NCBI RefSeq assembly: GCF_001642995.1
Contig: NZ_LOHS01000023.1
Location: 1 to 53,468, forward strand
Length of the DNA stretch: 53,468 bases
Origin: Streptomyces jeddahensis
GTDB lineage: Bacteria; Actinomycetota; Actinomycetes; Streptomycetales; Streptomycetaceae
Reading direction: 5' to 3'
The translations under genes and the position numbers were made by a program. Below are positions 18,684 through 27,078 of this stretch, one piece after another (within the stretch, counting starts at the first letter, position 1; each line of letters opens with the position of its first letter). The notes beneath the pieces are model-generated. The model saw only the letters and a program-made list of their open reading frames with translations, did not search any database and was not told the DNA's origin.

Positions 18684-20545
18684 CCACCACCGCCGCAGCC
18701 AAGACACCACAGACCGCCCCCGACCTCGTCGAGGAGCCGGACATCCCCACCGAGGGCGACCCGTTCGACCAGGACGACCTGCCGACCCCCAAGGGCGCGA
18801 CCGGCGCCCTGCTGCGGTCCCTGCTCGCACCCCGCCGCCGCACCGTCTGGGCGGTCGCCCTCTGCCTGCTCCTGCAGCAGGCCGCCGTACAGGCGGGCCC
18901 GCTGCTCGTCGCGTACGCCATCGACCACGCCGTACCCGCGTTCCGGGCGCACGACTACGGGCCGCTGATCGCCGTCGCCGTCGGCTATCTGCTGGCGGCG
19001 GCCTCCTCCAGCGCGCTGCTCTACGCATTCGTACGGCTGTCTGCCCGCGTCAACCAGGACGTGCTCCTCGATCTGCGCGGCCGTATCTTCCGCCATGCGC
19101 AGGCCCTCAGCGTGGACTTCCACGACCGCTACACCTCCGGGCGGCTCATCTCCCGCGCGACGACGGATGTGGAGTCCCTGCGCGAGCTGCTCGCCGAGGG
19201 GCTGCAGGAGCTGATCAACGTCATCCTCGCCTCCGTCTACATCACCGCGATGCTGCTCTGGCTGGACCTCGGCATCGGCAGTGTGGCCGCGCTGTCGTTC
19301 GTGCCGCTGTACGTGCTGATCCAGCTGTACCGGCGGCGCGCAGCCCGCGTGTACGGGGAGCGGTCGACGGCGATCGCCGCCGTGATCGTGAAGTTCGCGG
19401 AGACGATGAACGGCATCCGGCCCGTCCGCGCCTTCCGTCGCGAGCGGGCGAACGACGAGCACTTCGCGGTCCTCAACCACCGCCACGAGCGCCGCAACGG
19501 AGACGCGCTGCTGGAGATGGCGCGCTATGTCGTCGGCTCCCGGCTGGTGGCGAACACGGCCGTGGCCGGCATGGTGCTGTGGGGCGCCTACCGTGTCGCG
19601 GCCGGGTCCCTGGAGCTGGGTGTGCTGGCCGCGGCGGTCCTGTTCATCCGGCGGCTCTACGATCCGATCGACCGGCTCGCGATGTTCCTCAACTCGTACG
19701 AGTCGGCGGCCGCTTCGCTACGCAAGATCGCCGGTCTGCTCCACCAGACGCCGTCCGTGCCGGAGGCCGAGTCGCCGCGCCCGCTGCCGCCTCTGGCCGG
19801 TGACCGCCCGGGCCGTGAGGTCGTCTTCGAGGGCGTCTCCTTCCGCTACCGCACGGGCGGCGAGGTGCTCCCCCGCTTCGATCTGACCATCCCCGCCGGG
19901 CAGACCGTGGCCGTCGTCGGCTCCACGGGCGCGGGCAAGTCGACGCTCGCCAAGCTGCTGGCCCGCTTCTACGACCCCTCGGCGGGCCGGGTCCTCCTCG
20001 ACGGCGTCGACCTGCGCGACCTGGCCGTTCCCGAACTGCGGCGCGGTGTCGTGATGGTGACCCAGGAGGCGTTCCTGTTCTCCGGCACGGTCGCGGAGAA
20101 CATTGCCATCGGCCGCCCCGACGCCACGCGCGAGGAGATCGAACAGGCGGCGAAGGCCATCGGCGCGCACGACTTCATCAGCGCCCTTCCCGACGGCTAT
20201 GACACGGACGTACGCAAGAGGGGCGGCCGTATCTCGGCCGGTCAGCGCCAGTTGGTGTCCTTCGCGCGCGCCCTGCTCGCCGACCCCGCCGTGCTGATCC
20301 TGGACGAGGCGACCAGCTCCCTGGACATCCCCGGCGAGCGGGCCGTGCAGCGCGCGATGCACACGGTGCTCAGCGGCCGTACGGCGGTCGTGATCGCGCA
20401 CCGTCTGTCGACGGTGGAGATCGCCGACCGGGTGCTCGTCATGGAGCACGGCCGCATCGTGGAGGACGGGACACCCGCCGAACTCATCGCGGGCGAGGGT
20501 CGGTTCGCGGATCTGCACCGGGCGTGGCGCAACAGTCTCGTGTAG
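18680..20545 (+). CDS. ABC exporter half-transporter A2 (canonical Walker motifs, altered signature)
   Basis: 621 residues: a charged 45-residue N-terminus, six-helix exporter domain and nucleotide-binding domain. Walker A is GSTGAGKS (414-421), Walker B VLILDEATSSLD with catalytic Glu543, H-loop VIAHRLST. The signature reads ISAGQ (518-522) instead of LSGGQ. Paired with A1 it would create one consensus ATP site (its own Walker A/B plus the A1 signature) and one degenerate site. The GTG start at 18680 overlaps the A1 stop, showing translational coupling and a 1:1 complex. The family resembles TM287/288, BmrCD and LmrCD heterodimeric multidrug or peptide exporters. Confidence 0.9.
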   Translation: MTTTAAAKTPQTAPDLVEEPDIPTEGDPFDQDDLPTPKGATGALLRSLLAPRRRTVWAVALCLLLQQAAVQAGPLLVAYAIDHAVPAFRAHDYGPLIAVAVGYLLAAASSSALLYAFVRLSARVNQDVLLDLRGRIFRHAQALSVDFHDRYTSGRLISRATTDVESLRELLAEGLQELINVILASVYITAMLLWLDLGIGSVAALSFVPLYVLIQLYRRRAARVYGERSTAIAAVIVKFAETMNGIRPVRAFRRERANDEHFAVLNHRHERRNGDALLEMARYVVGSRLVANTAVAGMVLWGAYRVAAGSLELGVLAAAVLFIRRLYDPIDRLAMFLNSYESAAASLRKIAGLLHQTPSVPEAESPRPLPPLAGDRPGREVVFEGVSFRYRTGGEVLPRFDLTIPAGQTVAVVGSTGAGKSTLAKLLARFYDPSAGRVLLDGVDLRDLAVPELRRGVVMVTQEAFLFSGTVAENIAIGRPDATREEIEQAAKAIGAHDFISALPDGYDTDVRKRGGRISAGQRQLVSFARALLADPAVLILDEATSSLDIPGERAVQRAMHTVLSGRTAVVIAHRLSTVEIADRVLVMEHGRIVEDGTPAELIAGEGRFADLHRAWRNSLV

Positions 20546-20614
20546 GGGCGTAGGGGTAGGACCCGTACGCGGCGGGAGTGGACGAAGGGCCGGGTGGATG
20601 AAAGGCGGGGCCGG

Positions 20615-22375
20615 ATGATCGATGCGTACGCGGATCCTGGAACTCCGGACTGTCGCAGCGGCGGCCGGTACCTGTGGTGGCTGGTCACCAGGCAGCTCGG
20701 CAGGGCCGCAGCAGGCGCGCTGCTCGGCTCCGTGTGGCTGGTACTCATGGCCCTCGCGCCGTACGTGCTGTCACGCGCGGTCGACGACGGTCTCGAGCCG
20801 GGGAACCTGGCCGCGCTGGCCGGCTGGACCGGGGTCCTCCTCGGCCTCGGGACGTTCAACGCCTGGGTGAGCATCATGCGGCACCGCACGATGACCCGGG
20901 TGCGGATGGACGCCAACTTCCGCACGGTCAAGGTCGTGATCGGGCAGGCGGTCCGGCTGGGTGCCGCGCTGCCGCGCCAGGTCAGGTCGGGCGAGGTGGT
21001 CACCATCGGCGTCAGCGACGTGCAGACGATCAGCCAGTGCCTGACCATCGTCGGCCCCGGCGTCGGCTCGGTCGCCGCCTACATCGTGGTGGCCGTGCTC
21101 CTGTCGTCGATCTCGCTGCCGCTCTCCGCGGTGGTGCTGCTCGGCGTACCGGTGATCGGCTTACTGGTGCGGCCGCTCATGGGGCGGCTGCAGGGCTCGG
21201 AGACGCGGTACCGCGAGCGGCAGGGCAGGCTCACGGCCCGTATCGGCGACCTCGCGGAGGGCCTGCGCGTCCTCAACGGCCTCGGCGGCAAGGGGCTGTA
21301 CGCAGCGAGCTTCCGGCGCGACTCGCGGCACCTGCTCGTGGAGGGGTACCGGGTCGGGGCGGTGACCAGCTGGCTCCAGGCGCTGGGGGTCGGCCTGCCG
21401 ATGCTGTTCCTCGCCGTCGTGACCTGGCTGGCGGCCCGGATGGCCGCGCAGGGCGCCATCACCGTGGGCGAGCTGGTGTCGGTCTACGGGTATGTCGCGG
21501 TCCTCGTGGTGCCGGCGGCGTTCTTCATCGAGTGTGCGTACCAGGTCAGCCGGGGGCTGGTGGCGGCCCGGCGGGTCGTACGTTTTCTGGCGCTGGAGCC
21601 TTCGGAGCGGCTGGAGGCTATGGAGCGGCCCGAGGCCCCGGAGCGCCCCGAGCCCCTGCTGGACGCGCCCGCGTCCCCGTCCGCACTGCGCGATCCGGAG
21701 TCCGGCGTCGAGGTCGCGCCGGGCGGGCTCACCGCGTTGGTCGGCGCGCGGCCGGCGGATTCCGCGGCCGTCGTCGACCGCCTCGGCCGGTACACCGAAT
21801 CGGCGGCCACCTGGGGCGGAGTGCGCCTCGACCGGATCGCCCTGCCGCAGGTCCGCGAACGGATCCTGGTCGCGGACAACGAAGCGGACCTGTTCGCCGG
21901 CACGCTGCGCGACCTGGTCTGCGGCCGCTGGGCACCGGACGGCAGGGAGGAGGCGGCCATCGCCCGCGCCGTGCACGCGGCCGTCGCGGACGACATCGTC
22001 CGCGGCCTGCCGGACGGGCTCGACTCGCCCATCGACGCACAGGGCCGCAATCTCTCCGGCGGCCAACGGCAGCGCGTACGCCTGGTCCGGGCGCTGCTGG
22101 CCGATCCCGAAGTGGTGCTGGCGGTCGAGCCCACCTCGGCGCTCGACGCGCACACCGAGGCAGCCGTCGCGGCCCGGCTGCGCGCCGTGCGCTCCGGCCG
22201 CCAGACCCTGGTCACCACCACATCGCCGCTGCTGCTGGACCAGGCGGACACCGTGTATTACCTGGTCGACGGCAAGGTGGCCGCCGTCGGCAGCCACCGC
22301 GAACTCCTGGACGGCGAACCCGGATACCGCGCGCTCGTGGCCCGCGACGCGGACGCAGAGGAGGCCGTTCGATGA
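20615..22375 (+). CDS. ABC exporter half-transporter B1 with a dead nucleotide-binding site
   Basis: 586 residues: a six-helix membrane domain (about 15-310) and an ATPase domain that has lost its ATP-binding motifs. Where Walker A should be (377-384) it reads GARPADSA, with no P-loop Lys. Walker B is VVLAVEPTSALD, with Val504 in place of the Asp. The Q-loop Gln is gone (VADNEADLF), and the H-loop reads VTTTSPLLL with no His. The signature LSGGQ (480-484) and D-loop SALD are intact, so selection has kept only what the partner needs. The start is ATG 20615 behind AAAGGCGGGG; GTG 20594 is possible. It overlaps B2 by ATGA and follows A2 by about 70 bases. Confidence 0.88.
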   Translation: MIDAYADPGTPDCRSGGRYLWWLVTRQLGRAAAGALLGSVWLVLMALAPYVLSRAVDDGLEPGNLAALAGWTGVLLGLGTFNAWVSIMRHRTMTRVRMDANFRTVKVVIGQAVRLGAALPRQVRSGEVVTIGVSDVQTISQCLTIVGPGVGSVAAYIVVAVLLSSISLPLSAVVLLGVPVIGLLVRPLMGRLQGSETRYRERQGRLTARIGDLAEGLRVLNGLGGKGLYAASFRRDSRHLLVEGYRVGAVTSWLQALGVGLPMLFLAVVTWLAARMAAQGAITVGELVSVYGYVAVLVVPAAFFIECAYQVSRGLVAARRVVRFLALEPSERLEAMERPEAPERPEPLLDAPASPSALRDPESGVEVAPGGLTALVGARPADSAAVVDRLGRYTESAATWGGVRLDRIALPQVRERILVADNEADLFAGTLRDLVCGRWAPDGREEAAIARAVHAAVADDIVRGLPDGLDSPIDAQGRNLSGGQRQRVRLVRALLADPEVVLAVEPTSALDAHTEAAVAARLRAVRSGRQTLVTTTSPLLLDQADTVYYLVDGKVAAVGSHRELLDGEPGYRALVARDADAEEAVR

Positions 22376-24312
22376 CGGCGCGGAAGCAGGCGCAGAAATC
22401 GCCAGGGAAGCAGGCGCAGGAGTCGGCTCGGCAGCAGACGCAGGAATCGCCGCGGAAGCAGACGCAGGAATCGCCGCGGGAGTCGGCTCGGAAGGCGACG
22501 CGTACGACGGCACGACGTACGACGGCACCACGTACGACGGCACCACGTACGACGGCACAACTCCCCATCGCCGAACCGTCCGACGTACGCCGTGCGGCCG
22601 GCAGGCTGATCCGTGCGGACAGGCGCGCCTTCACCGCCGTGCTCGTCCTCAACGCGCTGGCCGCGGCCACCGGTCTCGTTGGTCCCTGGCTGCTCGGACG
22701 GATCATCGACGAGGTCCGGGCGGGTGGCGGCGTGAGCGCGGTGGACCGGCTGGCGCTCGCCCTCCTGGTGTGCACGCTGGTGCAGCTGCTGCTGGCGCGC
22801 TACGCCCGGTATGTGGGGCACCGGTTCGGAGAGCGGACCCTGGCACGCGTGCGTGAGGAGTTCGTCGACCGGGCGCTGGCGCTGTCCGCCTCGGCCGTCG
22901 AGCGGGCGGGCACCGGTGATCTGACGGCCCGTGGCACGGCCGACGTCAGTGCGGTGGGCAGCACCCTGCGCGATACGGCTCCCAGGATGCTCATCCACAC
23001 GGTGCAGGCGCTGTTCCTGCTGGGCGCGGTCTTCGCCGTCGACCCGCTGCTCGGCGGCTGCGGCGTGCTGGGCTTGCTGGGCATCTGGTTCGCGCTGCGC
23101 TGGTATCTGCGGCGGGCGCGCGCCGCCTATCTCGCCGAGGGTGCCGCGACGTCCGAGGTCGCCGAGATCCTCTCGGCCACCGCCTCGGGAGCGCGCACGG
23201 TCGAGGCCTTCGGGCTGCAGCGGCGCCGCGTCACCGCGAGCCGGGACGCGCTCGAGACGTCGCGGCGCACGCGACTGCACACGCTGTACCTGCGCAGCGT
23301 GTTCTTCCCGGTCGTGGAGGTCTCGTACACGATCCCGGTGGCCGCGGTGCTGCTGGTGGGCGGTGTGCTGCACGCGCGCGACGTGTTGAGCCTGGGTGCC
23401 GTGGTGACCGCGGCGCTGTATCTGCGGCAGCTGCCCGAGCCGCTCGACGCGATCCTGATGGGCATCGAGCAGTTGCAGAGCAGTGGCGCCTCCTTCGCCC
23501 GCGTCGAGGGGCTGGCCCGGGCGCCGAAGACCTCATCGGCCGGTTCCACGGCCCCGGTGGCCCCGGTGGACGACCGGATCGACGTGACGGGTGTGCACTA
23601 CGCCTACCCCGGCGGGGGCGAGGTGCTGCGCGGGGTCGACCTGACGGTGCGGCCAGGCGAGCGGCTGGCGATCGTCGGGCCCTCCGGCGCCGGCAAGACC
23701 ACCCTGAGCAGGCTGCTCGCGGGCATCGACGCACCGGGCGCCGGCACGGTGACGGTGGGAGGCGTACCGATCGCGGACCTGGATCCCGAGCAGCTGCGCC
23801 GGCAGGTCGTCCTCGTCACGCAGGAGCACCACGTGTTCCTCGGCACGGTCCGCGACAACCTGCTGATCGCCGAGCCGTCAGCCACCGACGCCCAACTGTG
23901 GGCCGCTCTCGCCGCCGTCGGTGCCGACTGGACGGACGAGCTGCCGGACGGCCTGGACACGGAGCTGGGCCCCGATGGATTTCGGACCGACGGCTCGGCG
24001 GCCCAGCAACTGGCCCTCGCCCGCGTCGTGCTGGCCGATCCGCACACGCTGATCCTCGACGAGGCCACGGCTCTCCTGGACCCGGCGACCGCACGCCACA
24101 CGGAGCGTGCGCTGGCCGCCGTCCTCGAGGGGCGGACCGTCATCGCGATCGCGCACCGTCTGCACACGGCGCACGACGCCGACCGGGTGGCCGTGATGGA
24201 GGACGGCCGTCTGACCGAACTCGGCACGCACGAGGGCCTCGTGTCGGCCGACGGGGCGTACGCGGCGCTGTGGCGCACGTGGCACGGGGAGCCGGCGGCT
24301 GCCCGCGACTGA
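22372..24312 (+). CDS. ABC exporter half-transporter B2 with canonical Walker motifs but lost signature
   Basis: 646 residues. Its ATPase domain is the mirror image of B1: Walker A GPSGAGKT (436-443), Q-loop VTQEHHVF, Walker B TLILDEATALLD with Glu564 and H-loop AIAHRLHT are intact, but the signature LSGGQ is replaced by GSAAQ (541-545). The B1/B2 heterodimer would thus have exactly one working ATP site. The N-terminus is an unusual basic low-complexity extension of about 60 residues, made of four KQ-x-Q-x-S-x-x octads (5-36) and four RTTA-x pentads (44-63), placed before the membrane domain. The ATGA start overlap with B1 argues for equimolar assembly. Substrate unknown. Confidence 0.9.
   Translation: MTARKQAQKSPGKQAQESARQQTQESPRKQTQESPRESARKATRTTARRTTAPRTTAPRTTAQLPIAEPSDVRRAAGRLIRADRRAFTAVLVLNALAAATGLVGPWLLGRIIDEVRAGGGVSAVDRLALALLVCTLVQLLLARYARYVGHRFGERTLARVREEFVDRALALSASAVERAGTGDLTARGTADVSAVGSTLRDTAPRMLIHTVQALFLLGAVFAVDPLLGGCGVLGLLGIWFALRWYLRRARAAYLAEGAATSEVAEILSATASGARTVEAFGLQRRRVTASRDALETSRRTRLHTLYLRSVFFPVVEVSYTIPVAAVLLVGGVLHARDVLSLGAVVTAALYLRQLPEPLDAILMGIEQLQSSGASFARVEGLARAPKTSSAGSTAPVAPVDDRIDVTGVHYAYPGGGEVLRGVDLTVRPGERLAIVGPSGAGKTTLSRLLAGIDAPGAGTVTVGGVPIADLDPEQLRRQVVLVTQEHHVFLGTVRDNLLIAEPSATDAQLWAALAAVGADWTDELPDGLDTELGPDGFRTDGSAAQQLALARVVLADPHTLILDEATALLDPATARHTERALAAVLEGRTVIAIAHRLHTAHDADRVAVMEDGRLTELGTHEGLVSADGAYAALWRTWHGEPAAARD
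22384..22479 (+). repeat. 24-bp tandem repeat in the N-terminal extension of exporter B2
   Basis: Four 24-base units (22384, 22408, 22432, 22456) encode KQAQKSPG, KQAQESAR, QQTQESPR and KQTQESPR. Units keep the reading frame. Confidence 0.8.
22501..22560 (+). repeat. 15-bp tandem repeat in the N-terminal extension of exporter B2
   Basis: Four nearly identical 15-base units, CGTACGACGGCACCA with one or two changes, at 22501, 22516, 22531 and 22546, encode RTTAR, RTTAP, RTTAP and RTTAQ. The near identity suggests recent expansion. Confidence 0.9.
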
Positions 24313-24466
24313 GTCCGCCTCACCGCCACCGCCCGAACGAGCGGGCGCTGGCCAATCCGCGTCCCAATTCCCGCAGAATTCACTTGACTTCCCTTGCACA
24401 CCACTCATCTACGCGCGCAGACTACGGCCAGCACCGCGATCCCGCCCCGCCTTCGCTGGAGTCCCG

Positions 24467-25792
24467 ATGTCCGACCGGAGCTCGCACCGCCATCACCGGT
24501 TCACCCGTCGTACTGCCCTCACCGGCCTCGCCGGCCTGGCGCTCGCAGGCGCCGGTGCGACCACTGCCACCGCCGCGACCGCCGCCACGGCCGGGACCGA
24601 CGCGTACGCAACGTCCCCGAGCCCCGAGGCGGACGCCAGAGGCCGAGGCCGCGCCATACGCTTCGCCACGTTCAACGCCTCGCTGAACCGGGGCACTCAG
24701 GGCGCACTCGTCAAGGACCTGTCGACGGGCGACAACGCGCAGGCACAGAACGTCGCGGAGATCATCCAGCGGGTGAACCCGGACGTCCTCCTCATCAACG
24801 AGTTCGACTACGACGAGACCGGCGAGGCGCTCCGCCTCTTCCTGCGCAACTACCTCTCCGTCGGACACAACGGCTCCACGCCTCGCCGCTTCCCGTACTC
24901 CTTCACCGCCCCGGTGAACACGGGCGTCGCCTCCGGCGTCGACCTGGACGGCAGGAACGGCGCGGTGACGGAGCCCGGCAGCGACGCGTACGGCCAGGAC
25001 GCGTACGGGTACGGCTGGTTCCCCGGCCAGTACGGGATGGCGGTCCTCTCCAAGTACCCGCTGGACACCCGCGCGGCCCGTACCTTCCAGCACTTCCTGT
25101 GGAAGGACATGCCGGACAACGCGATGCCGGAGGGCTACTACAGCGACGAGGCGGTGGCCGTGCTGCGCCTGTCCTCGAAGAGCCACTGGGACCTGCCGGT
25201 CCGGCTGGGCCCCGGTTGGAAGGACACGGTCCACTTCCTGGTCTCCCACCCGACGCCGCCCACCTTCGACGGCCCCGAGGACCGCAACGGCCGCCGCAAC
25301 CACGACGAGATCCGCTTCTGGGCCGACTACATCGGCGGCCGCGGGCGCGCCGCGTACATCTACGACGACAGGGGCGGCCGCGGCGGCCTGCGCCCCGACT
25401 CCCGCTTCGTCATCGCGGGCGACCTGAACGCCGACCCGCACGACGGCGACAGCTACGACCACGCTGTCCTGCAGCTCCTCGACCACGACGCGGTGCGCCT
25501 CGCCGCCACCCCACCGAGCAGCGCGGGCGGCGTCGAGGCGGCACAGCTCCAGGGCGGCGCGAACACCACGCACACCGGCAACCCGGCGTACGACACGGCC
25601 GACTTCGGCGACACCGCCCCCGGCAACCTCCGCGTCGACCACGTCATCCCGTCCAAGGGCCTCGTCCCGGGCGACAACGGCATCTTCTGGCCGCCGAGCA
25701 CCAGCCCGCTCCACCGCCTGACGGGCGACGGCTCGACACCGGTGCCGAGCTCGGACCACCGGATGGTGTGGCAGGACGTGTATCTGGACTGA
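24467..25792 (+). CDS. Secreted endonuclease/exonuclease/phosphatase family protein (Tat substrate)
   Basis: 441 residues. The N-terminus HRFTRRTALTGLAGLALAGAGA is a twin-arginine signal, so the enzyme is exported folded. The mature part has the EEP fold: IRFATFNASLN, NPDVLLINEFDYDE (metal-binding Glu), VSHPTPP, the central IAGDLNADPHDGDSYDH, and the terminal RVDHVIPSK and SSDHRMVW. This family cleaves phosphodiesters or phosphomonoesters of nucleic acids, lipids or other phosphorylated compounds; a secreted phosphodiesterase role is inferred. TTGACT at 24384-24389 resembles a -35 box. The coding end overlaps the first unit of a 19-bp tandem repeat. Confidence 0.88.
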   Translation: MSDRSSHRHHRFTRRTALTGLAGLALAGAGATTATAATAATAGTDAYATSPSPEADARGRGRAIRFATFNASLNRGTQGALVKDLSTGDNAQAQNVAEIIQRVNPDVLLINEFDYDETGEALRLFLRNYLSVGHNGSTPRRFPYSFTAPVNTGVASGVDLDGRNGAVTEPGSDAYGQDAYGYGWFPGQYGMAVLSKYPLDTRAARTFQHFLWKDMPDNAMPEGYYSDEAVAVLRLSSKSHWDLPVRLGPGWKDTVHFLVSHPTPPTFDGPEDRNGRRNHDEIRFWADYIGGRGRAAYIYDDRGGRGGLRPDSRFVIAGDLNADPHDGDSYDHAVLQLLDHDAVRLAATPPSSAGGVEAAQLQGGANTTHTGNPAYDTADFGDTAPGNLRVDHVIPSKGLVPGDNGIFWPPSTSPLHRLTGDGSTPVPSSDHRMVWQDVYLD

Positions 25793-25867
25793 GGACGTGT
25801 ACCTGGGCCAAGGACGTGCGTCCGGGCTGAGGATGTGCATCCGGGCTCAGGACGTGCGTCTCGGCTG
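25773..25867 (+). repeat. 19-bp tandem repeat starting inside the phosphodiesterase gene end
   Basis: Five consecutive 19-base units begin at 25773, 25792, 25811, 25830 and 25849, each starting AGGACGTG or AGGATGTG, with a central unit of AGGACGTGCGTCCGGGCTG. The first copy encodes the last codons of the gene (QDVYLD) and includes the stop; the others lie in the short convergent intergenic space. Confidence 0.9.
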
Positions 25868-25902
25868 GGCCGGAATCCGCGGCATGCAGTTCCGGGATGG
25901 GC

Positions 25903-26904
25903 TCAGCCGGCGATGAGCACGCCCAGCATCGCCGCCCAGCAGAGCGCCACCAGCGCCGGCAGGAGCATCATGATGAGCCCTGTCGGAGACCTCCTGAGCC
26001 AGTCGTGTCCGTCCTCGGCCACCTCACGGCCCACGATCCGCTGCCCGCCGTGCCACGCCATGTGCTCCTCGAGCTCCATGGCGGCCCGTTTGCGGGCGTC
26101 GAGATAACGGCGGCCGTAACGCAGCATCTGGGAAAAGGCGAGAGACGAGGCGAGCCCGATGATCGAGATGATCATGGCGAGGCTGCGTGCCATGGAGTCC
26201 ATGGACCCTGATCTGGACGTGCCCTCGCTGAGCGAGAAACCGAGCGCGGCAGCCAGACCGGCGGTGATGTAGAAGAAGTTGTTCAGCTTGTGCCAGTTGG
26301 TCGTGTCCTCGTGCTTGTAGAGGTCGATGGCGACCGTGTACTGCGACTGGAGCATCGCCTCCCGCGGCTTGCGCCACACCCACACCATCCGCTGCTTGCC
26401 GTCGGGCGGTGTCAGCCGCGTCAGCTCCTCGAAGCCGAGCTTGCGGTGGAAGAGCGTCGATGCCGCGTTGTACGGCTCGGCCACGACCGCGGCGATCACC
26501 GGGGTGCCCTGCCACTGCTCGAGAACGTGGTGGTAGAGCCGGGAGGCGACTCCCGTGCGCGCACAGGAGCGCGAAACGCAGATCTGTTTGATGACGAGGA
26601 AGGCCCCCAGCGTGGTCTTGATCCGGTGGTTGAGCCATTCGCCCGGTTCGATGCGCTGGTCGCTGTAGGCCAGCAGAAAACCGAGCACCTCGGTGCCCTT
26701 CATCGCCACCCAGAAGTGTTCTGCGGTGGTGAGCCTGGCCCGGTAGTCCTCGAGCGTGTAGTCGGAGACGAGGAATCCCTCGCGCTCCGCACGCTCCGCG
26801 TCGCCGGCGTCCAGCCGCCGGGATTCCGCCAGCGCCAGGATGTCCGGTAAGTGAGCCTCGTCGGCTCGCACGATCTCGATCGTCTCGACCTGCTCCGCGC
26901 CCAT
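25903..26904 (-). CDS. GNAT acetyltransferase fused to a three-helix membrane domain
   Basis: 333 residues. The first ~165 residues are a GNAT fold: IEIVRADEAHLPDILALAESRRLD, HFWVAMKGTEVLGFLLAYSD, the acetyl-CoA-binding segment KQICVSRSCARTGVASRLYHHVLEQW and NAASTLFHRKLGFEEL. The rest holds membrane helices near NNFFYITAGLAAALGFSL, SLAMIISIIGLASSLAF and GLIMMLLPALVALCWAAMLG, with a charged cytoplasmic helix between the last two (RRYLDARKRAAMELEEHMAW). I do not recognise this C-terminal domain; its two helices plus soluble helix resemble SLATT-type membrane domains in outline only. The start is ATG 26904 (MGAEQVETIEIVRA) with GGGGAG upstream. Divergent from the MerR-PP2C gene across 174 bp. 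Confidence 0.78.
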   Translation of the reverse strand: MGAEQVETIEIVRADEAHLPDILALAESRRLDAGDAERAEREGFLVSDYTLEDYRARLTTAEHFWVAMKGTEVLGFLLAYSDQRIEPGEWLNHRIKTTLGAFLVIKQICVSRSCARTGVASRLYHHVLEQWQGTPVIAAVVAEPYNAASTLFHRKLGFEELTRLTPPDGKQRMVWVWRKPREAMLQSQYTVAIDLYKHEDTTNWHKLNNFFYITAGLAAALGFSLSEGTSRSGSMDSMARSLAMIISIIGLASSLAFSQMLRYGRRYLDARKRAAMELEEHMAWHGGQRIVGREVAEDGHDWLRRSPTGLIMMLLPALVALCWAAMLGVLIAG

Positions 26905-26953
26905 GTGCTCCCCGTGGGTGTGTCGTACTGCTCTTGATGCACCCAAATTACCG

Positions 26954-26986
26954 TTGACGTAGGGGAGTTGACGCTTGTCATACCGT
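26954..26986. promoter_or_regulatory. Possible MerR-type control region between divergent GNAT and MerR-PP2C genes
   Basis: Direct repeat GTTGACG at 26953-26959 and 26967-26973; the second copy is part of TGAC-GCTT-GTCA, an inverted repeat, followed by TACCGT. The 174-bp gap must hold both promoters, and MerR proteins typically bind such an inverted repeat within their promoter. Element spacings do not fit a standard promoter, so this is tentative. Confidence 0.3.
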
Positions 26987-27078
26987 GGCGGTGTCACCGG
27001 GCCGGTTGACCTTCACCTTGGGGGAGGCCACAGCATCGGTGGGGCCGGGCGACCCGCTCGGCATGAGGAGGAGCGAGC

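Noticed and set aside
20674..22371. Upstream extension of exporter B2 to a 1212-residue protein
   Set aside because: The first ~566 residues are the +1 shadow of exporter B1; the real start is the ATGA overlap at 22372.
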